Below are positions 1-6,485 of a DNA stretch of 8,246 bases, piece after piece. The DNA is from Bacillota bacterium. GTDB taxonomy: Bacteria > Bacillota > Clostridia > Lachnospirales > Lachnospiraceae. Below the pieces are notes generated by a model that searched no databases, was not told the origin of the DNA, and was given only the letters and a program-made list of their open reading frames with translations. Position 1 is the stretch's first letter. Each line of letters starts with the position of its first letter. The position numbers and the translations under genes were made by a program. The stretch spans positions 1-8,246 of the forward strand of contig JAEZQN010000186.1 of NCBI GenBank assembly GCA_023441145.1. Reading direction: 5' to 3'.

Positions 1-34
1 ACACTTTTTTAAACAAAAGAGTGTCTTTTTTTTT
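1..34 (+). terminator. Rho-independent terminator of an upstream gene
   Basis: ACACTTTTTT (1-10) pairs with AAAAGAGTGT (15-24) across the loop AAAC. This makes a 10-bp stem with one T-G wobble, followed by C and nine T residues (26-34). That is the layout of an intrinsic terminator reading on the + strand, so a gene transcribed rightward probably ends just left of the window. The stem is AT-rich and therefore modest in strength, but the T tract is excellent. It separates rhaB from whatever precedes it, so rhaB probably has its own promoter in 35-107. Confidence 0.7.
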
Positions 35-107
35 GACCTAAAAGACAATAACATAAGTACATAGGTAAGTAAATAGAATGAGTTTTAGAATAGGAAAGGG
101 GGATAAC
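35..107 (+). promoter_or_regulatory. Leader region of rhaBA, promoter not resolved
   Basis: This short non-coding stretch lies between the upstream terminator and the rhaB start. TTGACC at 33-38 is a 5/6 match to a -35 box, but it overlaps the terminator T tract. No good -10 lies at 16-18 bases from it; the nearest candidate is TACATA at 58-63 with a long 19-base spacer. ATAGGTAA at 61-68 is the exact reverse complement of TTACCTAT at 6402-6409 in the divergent ABC/regulator promoter region, which could be a shared operator or chance. A promoter is expected here from context, but its position is not established. Confidence 0.35.
93..102 (+). promoter_or_regulatory. rhaB ribosome binding site
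   Basis: The purine run GGAAAGGGGG ends 5 bases before ATG 108 and decides the start. The earlier in-frame ATG at 78 has no Shine-Dalgarno sequence, and using it would add ten residues ahead of the conserved nucleotide-binding strand that normally opens FGGY kinases. Confidence 0.6.
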
Positions 108-1506
108 ATGAGTCAGTATTACCTTGCAATAGACATAGGAGCATCCAGTGGACGCCATATTTTGGGCCATATGGAAGCGGGGAAAATGGTGTTAGAGGAG
201 ATTCATCGCTTTCCAAATGGAATGATCCATAAGAATGGTCAAAAAGTATGGGATGTAGATCATTTATTTATGGAAATAAAGGCTGGAATGAAAAAGTGCT
301 CTGAAATGGGAAAGATACCAGTAAGTGTTGGAATAGATACATGGGCAGTAGACTATGTATTACTTGACAAAGCGGGGCAAAAAATAGGGGATGCAATTGC
401 TTATCGAGATAGCAGAACCAAGGATATGGACGAAAAAGTCTATAAAATAATTCCAAGATGAGCTTTATGCTGCTACTGGCATCCAAAAGCAGATATTTAA
501 TACGATATATCAGTTAATGGCTGTAAAGGAACAGGCAAAGGAGCAATTTGCTTTAGCAGATAAACTGTTAATGATTCCAGACTATTTTCATTATTTATTA
601 AGTGGAGTAGCTGTACAGGAGTATACTAACGCTACTACAACCCAGCTGGTAGATCCAGAAACAAAAGATTGGAACCTGGGATTGATTAGCCAATTAGGAT
701 ATCCACATAACATATTTCAACCAATTTCTATGCCAGGGACAGAGCTTGGATATTTGACGGATGAGATTGCAGGGGAAGTTGGCTTTCGCTGTAAAGTAGT
801 GATTCCGGCAACCCATGATACAGCTTCCGCAGTGATGGCGGTACCTGCAACACAAGAGCAGGTGTTATACATTAGTTCTGGAACATGGTCTCTTATGGGA
901 ACTGAACTGCAGAAAGCAAATTGCTCGAAAGAGAGCAAAAAATGTAATTTCACCAATGAAGGAGGATATGATTATCGCTTCCGGTATTTAAAAAATATCA
1001 TGGGACTTTGGATGATTCAGTCTGTGAAAAAGGAGATTGCGCCAGATCTTACCTATGGTACTATCTGTGAAAGTGCATCCCAATGTACCATTACATCTCT
1101 CGTAGATTGCAATGATGCTCGTTTCCTTGCGCCAACGAGTATGACGAAAGAGGTGCAGATGGCGTGTGAAGAGACTGGACAACTTGTCCCAGAAGGAATT
1201 GATGAAGTTGCTGCTGTTATATACAACAGCCTTGCGAAATGCTATGCAGATACCATTGATGAAATTGAAAATCTTACAGGAATCAATTACGACACAATTC
1301 ATATTGTTGGCGGTGGTGCCAATGCAGATTATTTAAATCGTCTTACTGCAAAAGCCTGTCAAAGAATTGTACTTGCTGGGCCAACAGAGGCTACTGCAAT
1401 AGGGAATATTGCGGCGCAGATGATTGCTTCTAAGGAACTTGGTGGTTTACAGGATGCAAGAGCTTGTATTAAGCGTTCTTTCCCAATCGTGGAATATAGT
1501 TCGTAG
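108..1506 (+). pseudogene. rhaB: Rhamnulokinase, frameshifted
   Basis: Rhamnulokinase is an FGGY-family cytoplasmic kinase that uses ATP to convert L-rhamnulose to rhamnulose-1-phosphate. The 5' part (108-461) gives about 117 residues: the N-terminal phosphate-binding segment AIDIGASSGRHILG, then GIDTWAVDYVLLD and AYRDSRT, ending at TGA 459-461. The other part is read one base on, from GAT 457 to TAG 1506, about 349 residues. It resumes as DELYAATGIQKQIFN and carries PATHDTASAV, whose Asp (codon 817-819, about residue 238 when joined) is the expected catalytic base. It then carries YISSGTWSLMG and the C-terminal ATP-site motif IHIVGGGANADYLN. Joined, it is about 466 residues, normal for RhaB. 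The reading frames can only be joined within 451-458, because the downstream frame has TAA at 448-450. The change is +1 or -2; a 2-base loss fits if the original read Pro-X-Asp-Glu. A first ATG in the second frame, at 517, has no ribosome binding site. The gene is either inactive or carries a sequencing error. The family call is strong; the pseudogene status is less sure. Confidence 0.85.
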
Positions 1507-1551
1507 CTACAATAAGTATTAGATGATGTTAAAAATGAAAAGGAGAAAACT

Positions 1552-2805
1552 ATGACAAGATATGAATCAGCAAAGGAAATATATGCAACATGGGGTGTCG
1601 ATACAGATGCCGCTATCGCTAAGTTAAAGAACATTCCAGTATCACTGCACTGCTGGCAGGGGGACGATGTAACTGGTTTTGATCATGAAGGGCCACTTAC
1701 AGGAGGAATTCAGACGACAGGCAACTATCCAGGAAAAGCAAAAACTCCAGAACAATTAATGGAAGATATGGAGAAGGTGCTTGAACTTTGCCCGGGAAAA
1801 GCAAAGCTAAATCTTCATGCATGCTATGCTATCTTTGAAAATAATGAATTTGTAGACCGAGATAAAATTGAGCCAAAGCATTTCGCTAAATGGGTAGAAT
1901 TTGCGAAGAAACACAAGTTGGGAATTGATTTTAATCCAACCTTTTTCTCACACGAAAAGATAAAGGATGGCTTATCCCTATCTAGCCCAGATGAAGAAAC
2001 AAGAAAGTTCTGGATTGAACACGGAAAAGCATGTATTCGTATTTCTCAGTATTTTGCAGAAGAGACAGGAATTCCATGTGTTATGAATATCTGGACTGGT
2101 GATGGATTTAAGGATGTTCCTGCAGATCGTATGGGACCAAGAATGAGATATAAAGATTCTATTGAGCAGATTCTTTCAGAACCATATGATTTCAATAAAG
2201 TTAAACCTTGTGTGGAATCAAAAGTCTTCGGGATTGGAGTAGAAGCTTATACTGCTGGTTCAGCAGAATTTGCCTTAAGCTTTGCAGCAGCGCATTCTGA
2301 TAAGTGTATGCCACTTATGGATAATGGGCACTACCATCCAACGGAAGTAGTATCGGACAAGATTCCAGCGTTATTATGTTTCTTTCCAGAAATCGCTCTT
2401 CATATCACAAGACCAATTCGTTGGGATTCGGATCATGTAGTTCTATTTGATGATGAGACAAAAGAAATGGCTAAAGAAATTGTTCGCTCCGATGCGATTG
2501 ACCGCGTACATATGGCACTTGATTATTTTGACGCAAGTATCAACCGTGTAGCAGCGTGGACAGTGGGATTTTGTAGTTGGCAGAAAGCATTGCTAAGTGC
2601 TCTTTGTACCCCGAATCACATGCTACAAGACCTTCAGAACCAGAATAAACTTACAGAGTTAATGGTGATGCAGGAAGAAGTAAAGATGCTTCCATTTAGC
2701 GACATCTGGGCTGAATATTGTAAGGAATCTGGTGTTGTAGGTGATCAAGGCTGGTTTACAGAGATTACAAACTACGAAGAAAAGGTCCAAAGTAAGCGTG
2801 CTTAA
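1552..2805 (+). CDS. rhaA: L-rhamnose isomerase
   Basis: This cytoplasmic, metal-dependent aldose-ketose isomerase interconverts L-rhamnose and L-rhamnulose, the first step of rhamnose breakdown. The 417-residue product has the normal RhaA length and can be followed end to end. Near the N terminus is VSLHCWQGDDVTGFD (30-44) and then the GGIQTTGNYPG segment (51-61). The catalytic core has VMNIWTGDG (177-185), FGIGVEAYTAGSAEF (226-240), DNGHYHPTEVVSDK (257-270), RPIRWDSDHVVL (287-298) and YFDASINRVAAW (325-336). His262 and the Asp292/Asp294 pair correspond to metal ligands of the family. ATG 1552 follows AAGGAGA (1540-1546) at a good distance. The gene lies 45 bases after rhaB on the same strand with no terminator between, so the two are probably co-transcribed. 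No rhaD follows; a two-gene block ends at the hairpins after the stop. Confidence 0.96.
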   Translation: MTRYESAKEIYATWGVDTDAAIAKLKNIPVSLHCWQGDDVTGFDHEGPLTGGIQTTGNYPGKAKTPEQLMEDMEKVLELCPGKAKLNLHACYAIFENNEFVDRDKIEPKHFAKWVEFAKKHKLGIDFNPTFFSHEKIKDGLSLSSPDEETRKFWIEHGKACIRISQYFAEETGIPCVMNIWTGDGFKDVPADRMGPRMRYKDSIEQILSEPYDFNKVKPCVESKVFGIGVEAYTAGSAEFALSFAAAHSDKCMPLMDNGHYHPTEVVSDKIPALLCFFPEIALHITRPIRWDSDHVVLFDDETKEMAKEIVRSDAIDRVHMALDYFDASINRVAAWTVGFCSWQKALLSALCTPNHMLQDLQNQNKLTELMVMQEEVKMLPFSDIWAEYCKESGVVGDQGWFTEITNYEEKVQSKRA

Positions 2806-2834
2806 GGAATATACCACTGGTAGTAACCCTTAAG
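2801..2834 (+). other. Stem-loop spanning the rhaA stop codon
   Basis: CTTAAGG (2801-2807) and CCTTAAG (2828-2834) form a perfect 7-bp stem. Inside it, TACC (2812-2815) and GGTA (2819-2822) can form a second short stem around ACT. The rhaA TAA stop (2803-2805) lies in the left arm. No T tract follows, so it is not itself a standard terminator. It could be a 3' mRNA-stabilising structure or chance. Because both arms are short, confidence in function is low, although the inverted repeat itself is plain. Confidence 0.45.
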
Positions 2835-2840
2835 AAGAAT

Positions 2841-2930
2841 AAAAAAGGTCCATGTGATGAGCCGACCTCCCAATCGTTAGATTTCGGTCTAACTTTTGGG
2901 GTCTCCTCAAGTCACATGGGCCTTTTCTTA
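2841..2930. terminator. Bidirectional compound hairpin between convergent genes
   Basis: The outer stem pairs 2843-2857 (AAAAGGTCCATGTGA) with 2912-2926 (TCACATGGGCCTTTT), 15 pairs with one wobble. Inner segments extend the rod. TGAG 2858-2861 pairs with CTCA 2906-2909, GACC 2864-2867 with GGTC 2900-2903, CCAA 2870-2873 with TTGG 2896-2899, and GTTAGA 2876-2881 with TCTAAC 2888-2893, capped by TTTCGG. The left edge is AAAAAA (2841-2846), which gives a T run on the - strand. The right edge is TTTTCTTAT on the + strand. It sits between the rhaA stop and the histidine kinase stop (2933-2935), so it can terminate both convergent transcripts. The length and layered structure are unusual for a plain terminator and may mark a repeated element. 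Confidence 0.8.
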
Positions 2931-2932
2931 TC

Positions 2933-4750
2933 CTATTGATTGGTAAATTTCGGTATTCGTATGGTAACCTCACATCCTACACCTTCTGAACTTTCATAAG
3001 TAAGACCATAGTCCTCTCCATACAAAAGCTGCAGACGATTGTGAATATTATAGATTGCAATATTGCTTCCTCGGGAAGAGCTACGTGATTCAGCAGTAAG
3101 AATCTGCTCGAGGATGTTACTAGGAATCCCTATGCCATCATCAGACACAAGAATGTATATATCATCATTTTCCTCCCATCCTGTAATGACGATGGTTCCT
3201 TTCTTTGTTGGTTTTTCCATAATTCCATGGATAATGGAATTCTCTACAATCGGTTGTAAAGTTAATTTTGGAATCTGGTAATGTGTTAGTTCATCTGGCA
3301 TATCTATTACAAAATCAATCGCGTTTGGAAAACGTTGATTTTGTAATTGTGCGTAGGTATCCACATGCTCAAACTCCTCTTTGATAGTGCCAATGTTCTT
3401 TTTCTGACTTAAAGTCAGCCTGTAGAAACGCGCTAATTGTTGAATTACTGTACTAGCCTCTTCCGGTTTATTCTGTAATACCATCCAATTGATCACATCC
3501 ATCATATTATAGAGAAAATGAGGATTGATTTGTGCTTGGAGAGCTTTGAATTCAGACATACGAAGATTTTCTGCAGTCTCGTGCTGCTTTTTCGTCAGTT
3601 CATCCATACGGTTTGTCATGTAGTTGTAGGTAGTAATCAATTCGCCGACTTCATCTTCCCATTGGGGACTAGGAAGAGGTTTAGGATATTCAGATCGTAC
3701 TTTTGACATCTGAGATGTCAGGTTACGAAGTCGATTTATAATGGAACGGCTTTGAAAAAATGAAAGTATGATGGCTAGCAATACACTGAATAGACAGATT
3801 AGTAAAAACAATCTTGCGATACGATTGGCTATGTCAATTAAAGGATCTCTTGGAATTACCGTAACCATAAACCAGTCGGGTTTTTGTAAATAGTACATAG
3901 CAATGTAGACATGGTTTCCTGCCACATCTTTGTCTATAAAATTGTTCGAGGACATTAACGAGTCTCTAAGATTACTATAATTGATGTAATACATACCAGA
4001 TAACGAGGCATCTGTGGTCGAAACAACGGAATCTCTTTCATTGATAATGAATGACACACTGTTACTAATGGTAATAGTGTCTGTAAGTATCTGAGAGTAT
4101 ACCTTAGAGGAATAGTAAAGCACGATATAAGCGTAACGTATTTCCCCATTTATGCTTGTAGGCGTGCGGTAGATATAGGCGCAGTCATCATAGGTAGACT
4201 TTTCTCTAGTACCTAAATACATTGCAGGACAATATAAATAGGGTACTGTACTTGACTTCATAATACCATGCCAATAGGTTCCCCTAATTGTGGATGCGGG
4301 AAGAAATATATTTTTGGAGCTCTCCTGTTCAAAAAAATCAGTTTCAGATTCCGGTAAATCAACATAGATTCGAATTGCAGAGAGGTTTGAGTTTTTAACT
4401 AAATCTTGTATGTATTCTGCAAATTCATAAGCATCTCTTGTATTGGTCACAGAGGAAAAAGTCTGTTTGTTAGGTGAAGAGAAGAGCTCCCTATAGTATT
4501 TTTGTGAATATATGTCAGAGGAATAACTAGTTATGGTATTTAGAGTATCTGTAATTTGAGGCGCAATGCTATCTGCCTCTTCCTGTTTACTTCTTATAGT
4601 GTCAGATATAATCATATCATACAAACGGCTGGAAAACATGGCAGCGATTGTAATGGCAGGAAGAAGTGCAGCTAAGAGAATAGAGACAGTAATCTTAATT
4701 CGAATACTTAAGTTGTTGTATTTATAAATAATATGTTTGAATATTTTCAT
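2933..4750 (-). CDS. YesM-type sensor histidine kinase
   Basis: This is a membrane sensor kinase that autophosphorylates on His and passes phosphate to the response regulator encoded just upstream. The product is 605 residues. A membrane segment at about 18-40 is followed by an extracytoplasmic region (about 42-308) of the size and place of a Cache-type sensor. A second membrane segment lies at about 311-332, then a HAMP linker (about 333-385). The His_kinase-type dimerisation segment AQINPHFLYN has the phospho-acceptor His411. The ATPase domain has an N box (LQPIVENSIIHG, Asn504), a G1 box (DDGIGIP, 537-543) and a late glycine-rich RGSNIAIYNIHNRL segment. All catalytic landmarks are present and the length is typical of the YesM/LytS-like group. 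ATG 4748-4750 overlaps the regulator stop as ATGA, with no clear ribosome binding site of its own, so translation is probably coupled. The ligand cannot be read from the sequence; a sugar linked to the neighbouring transporter is inferred. Confidence 0.93.
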   Translation of the reverse strand: MKIFKHIIYKYNNLSIRIKITVSILLAALLPAITIAAMFSSRLYDMIISDTIRSKQEEADSIAPQITDTLNTITSYSSDIYSQKYYRELFSSPNKQTFSSVTNTRDAYEFAEYIQDLVKNSNLSAIRIYVDLPESETDFFEQESSKNIFLPASTIRGTYWHGIMKSSTVPYLYCPAMYLGTREKSTYDDCAYIYRTPTSINGEIRYAYIVLYYSSKVYSQILTDTITISNSVSFIINERDSVVSTTDASLSGMYYINYSNLRDSLMSSNNFIDKDVAGNHVYIAMYYLQKPDWFMVTVIPRDPLIDIANRIARLFLLICLFSVLLAIILSFFQSRSIINRLRNLTSQMSKVRSEYPKPLPSPQWEDEVGELITTYNYMTNRMDELTKKQHETAENLRMSEFKALQAQINPHFLYNMMDVINWMVLQNKPEEASTVIQQLARFYRLTLSQKKNIGTIKEEFEHVDTYAQLQNQRFPNAIDFVIDMPDELTHYQIPKLTLQPIVENSIIHGIMEKPTKKGTIVITGWEENDDIYILVSDDGIGIPSNILEQILTAESRSSSRGSNIAIYNIHNRLQLLYGEDYGLTYESSEGVGCEVTIRIPKFTNQ

Positions 4751-6315
4751 TTTTTAAGTACCTGTTCTCGGTAATCCGAAGGGGATAATCCTGTAAACTT
4801 ACGAAAACTCTTTCCAAAGTAATTACCATCATTATATCCAACACTACTGGATATTTCATTGATTCGATTCCTTGGATCAGCCAAAAGCTGTTTTGCCTTC
4901 TTCATACGAAACTCCGTAATATATTGATTTAGTGTCATGCCAGTCTCACTTTTAAAAAAGGTACAGGTGTAAGAAGCTGATAGATTGACGTACTCGCTAA
5001 TAGCTTTTACAGATAAATCAGTATCTTGATAATGTAGACTGATATATTCCTTGATCATACAGATTAATTTATTTTCTGGATTACTGTCTTTTTTATCGGA
5101 AAAATAGTCCTCTGTTTTTTGAATTAATGTGGAATGTAATTCATAGAAAGAGAAGCAATGATCCATAATATCCATGATGTTGTTTTGGTTTTCCAGAGCA
5201 AAATTAGGGCTCATCTGATTCTGCTTGCGCATTTTATATAGAGCAGTGAACATGTCATAATAGATACCTTTTAACTGGTTAATCAGTACCCCTTTGCTAT
5301 AGCTTAGCAGCTGTTCCAGAGTATTGAGAGAATCTGTAACGCCCGTTTTATTAGCATCACTTAGGGCTGATATGTAATGGGCGACTTCTTTAGTCACATC
5401 TAGCACATTGACTGTTACAAGAGTGGCTATTTTATCACGGGTAAGTATGGCGCCTGGTTCAAAGAAAAAGCTACTCTGTAAAGCGATGACAGCCGAGGAG
5501 TAGGAGTTATATACATTGCTGATTCCTTCTACCACATCTCCTATGGAAATATATAACTCTCCAAAAACAGAAAGAATATCAGATATCCTTCTGGCGATGA
5601 GTAGTTGCGTATCGTTAGAGATTAAATGGTTTCCGTATATATGAAATATAACATGATGGATACGTTGTTCACTATGTATGACATGGAGATGCATATTAGA
5701 TAAAAATGCCTTGAGAGTCAGATAAGCTGAGGAAAAATTAAGTGTTTCATAGTTTTTGTTATTGAGTTTTATTATGTAAGTAGAGATATACTTAAATTTC
5801 TCTGAGGCATAATACTGATCATATTGAAGACATAAGGAGCGAATGGAATCGCTACAGCTTGCATACGGAATAGTTAAACAGTAAGCTAATTGTGCGGCAA
5901 TTCGATTTTTGTCTGTATTGGCAGCAGTAGATTGTAGCATATTTCTAGCAATCTGTTCCATTGCTGTTTGAATGCTTTCTTCTATCTCCTTAGGGTTAAT
6001 AGGTTTTTCTATGTAATTAATTGCCTTAAGCTTGATTGCTGCTTTTAGGTATTCTTTATCCGAGTATCCACTCATAAAAATAACGGATACATCTGGTAGA
6101 AAAGATTCAATCTGTTTTAACATGGCGATACCATCCATTCGTGGCATACGCACATCACAGAGTATAATATCGGGTAAGTACTTACGAGCAGCTTCTAGAC
6201 CATGGGTTCCATCATCTGCTTGATAGATTTCAGTAATGCCAAGTTTCTCCCAGTTAATAGAGGAGACTAAACCATTGCGTGTTAGTTCTTCATCATCTAC
6301 AATTAGTAATTTCAT
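4747..6315 (-). CDS. YesN-type response regulator, AraC family output
   Basis: This cytoplasmic transcription factor is the probable partner of the histidine kinase that follows it in the same transcript. Residues 1-120 form a receiver domain: the acidic pocket Asp7-Asp8 (IVDDEE), phospho-acceptor Asp54 (ILCDVRMPRMDG), the MSGYSD segment at about 81-86, and Lys104 in YIEKPINPKE. The middle region (about 130-400) is poorly conserved; the stretch SIGDVVEGISNVYNSYSSA (257-275) resembles the degenerate GGDEF-like fold of many YesN regulators, a tentative call. Residues about 416-520 are an AraC-type DNA-binding domain with two helix-turn-helix units (about 434-455 and 484-506), ending in LSPSDYRE. 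The total of 522 residues is usual for the family. ATG 6313-6315 is preceded by GAGGT (6324-6328 on the - strand, 8 bases away). It overlaps the kinase gene by 4 bases and diverges from the ABC operon, its likely target. Confidence 0.94.
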   Translation of the reverse strand: MKLLIVDDEELTRNGLVSSINWEKLGITEIYQADDGTHGLEAARKYLPDIILCDVRMPRMDGIAMLKQIESFLPDVSVIFMSGYSDKEYLKAAIKLKAINYIEKPINPKEIEESIQTAMEQIARNMLQSTAANTDKNRIAAQLAYCLTIPYASCSDSIRSLCLQYDQYYASEKFKYISTYIIKLNNKNYETLNFSSAYLTLKAFLSNMHLHVIHSEQRIHHVIFHIYGNHLISNDTQLLIARRISDILSVFGELYISIGDVVEGISNVYNSYSSAVIALQSSFFFEPGAILTRDKIATLVTVNVLDVTKEVAHYISALSDANKTGVTDSLNTLEQLLSYSKGVLINQLKGIYYDMFTALYKMRKQNQMSPNFALENQNNIMDIMDHCFSFYELHSTLIQKTEDYFSDKKDSNPENKLICMIKEYISLHYQDTDLSVKAISEYVNLSASYTCTFFKSETGMTLNQYITEFRMKKAKQLLADPRNRINEISSSVGYNDGNYFGKSFRKFTGLSPSDYREQVLKK

Positions 6316-6351
6316 TCATTTTACCTCTTTTGTTAGTTGCTAGTTAGCATA

Positions 6352-6380
6352 ATCATATATTACCACTATTAAAAATGCAA
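6352..6380 (-). promoter_or_regulatory. Predicted promoter of the two-component operon
   Basis: On the - strand, TTGCAT (6375-6380) and TATGAT (6352-6357) are separated by exactly 17 bases. The -10 box matches 5 of 6 consensus positions; the -35 keeps only the TTG. A transcript would start near 6345 and have a short leader before the regulator ATG at 6315. An ATATTACCA copy (6357-6365) overlaps the -10 and spacer, so a protein bound there could repress this promoter or autoregulate it; that is inference. Confidence 0.5.
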
Positions 6381-6427
6381 TATGCTTACTTTGAAATAAA
6401 TTTACCTATCTTCAAAAAATATTACCA

Positions 6428-6456
6428 TTTTATGAATAAAATATGAATGATATGAT
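6428..6456 (+). promoter_or_regulatory. Predicted promoter of the ABC transporter operon
   Basis: TGATATGAT (6448-6456) is an extended -10 element: TG, one base, then TATGAT with 5 of 6 consensus matches. The sequence 17 bases upstream (TTTTAT, 6428-6433) is a very poor -35. This pattern is typical of promoters that need an activator, and a TTACC motif ends at 6426, just beside it. The transcript would start near 6463, giving a leader of a little over 20 bases to the GTG start. The direct repeat TATGAAT (6431-6437 and 6442-6448, 11 bases apart) occupies the spacer. Confidence 0.55.
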
Positions 6457-6472
6457 AGAAACATAGAAAAAA

Positions 6473-6478
6473 AGGAGG
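6473..6478 (+). promoter_or_regulatory. Ribosome binding site that supports the GTG start
   Basis: AGGAGG is a perfect Shine-Dalgarno core. It lies 7 bases before GTG 6486, the start of the ABC ATPase frame, and 5 bases before an out-of-frame ATG at 6484 that overlaps the GTG. The good spacing and the family's usual N terminus support GTG. Confidence 0.75.
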
Positions 6479-6485
6479 AATTGAT

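Larger units (their letters stand above)
6316..6485. promoter_or_regulatory. Divergent control region with TTACC repeats
   Basis: This AT-rich, gene-free stretch lies between the response regulator and the ABC operon. ATATTACCA occurs twice, at 6357-6365 and 6419-6427. A related AATTTACCT is at 6399-6407. The shared TTACC cores begin at 6360, 6402 and 6422, that is 42 and 20 bases apart, close to whole multiples of two helical turns. AraC-family regulators bind direct-repeat half sites with such spacing. The right-most copy abuts the position where a -35 box should be for the ABC promoter. Candidate operators of the adjacent regulator; unproven. Confidence 0.4.

Noticed and set aside
78..107. 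Alternative rhaB start at ATG 78, adding ten residues
   Set aside because: It has no ribosome binding site, while ATG 108 has a purine-rich one 5 bases upstream and begins where RhaB proteins usually begin.
451..461. Programmed ribosomal frameshift joining the two rhaB frames
   Set aside because: There is no slippery heptamer, no internal Shine-Dalgarno sequence before the TGA and no prfB-like CTT-TGA context. A +1 slip at AGA or CCA would give poor re-pairing, and metabolic kinases are not known for this.
988..1302. Open frame of 104 codons on the - strand inside rhaB
   Set aside because: It is a shadow of the well-supported rhaB coding frame, with no recognisable domain or ribosome binding site. 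The same holds for the other short antisense frames in rhaA, the kinase, the regulator and the ABC ATPase.
517..1506. An independent gene starting at ATG 517
   Set aside because: The family homology begins upstream of this ATG at about 457, and no ribosome binding site precedes it; it is the 3' part of rhaB.
1552..2805. L-fucose or xylose isomerase instead of rhamnose isomerase
   Set aside because: The length and the DNGHYHPTE, RPIRWDSDH and YFDASINR motifs are those of RhaA, and rhaB is adjacent.
6332..6349. GTTAG direct repeats and GCTA/TAGC inverted repeat in the regulator leader
   Set aside because: The units are only 4-5 bases long in AT-rich DNA, with no supporting second feature; likely chance.
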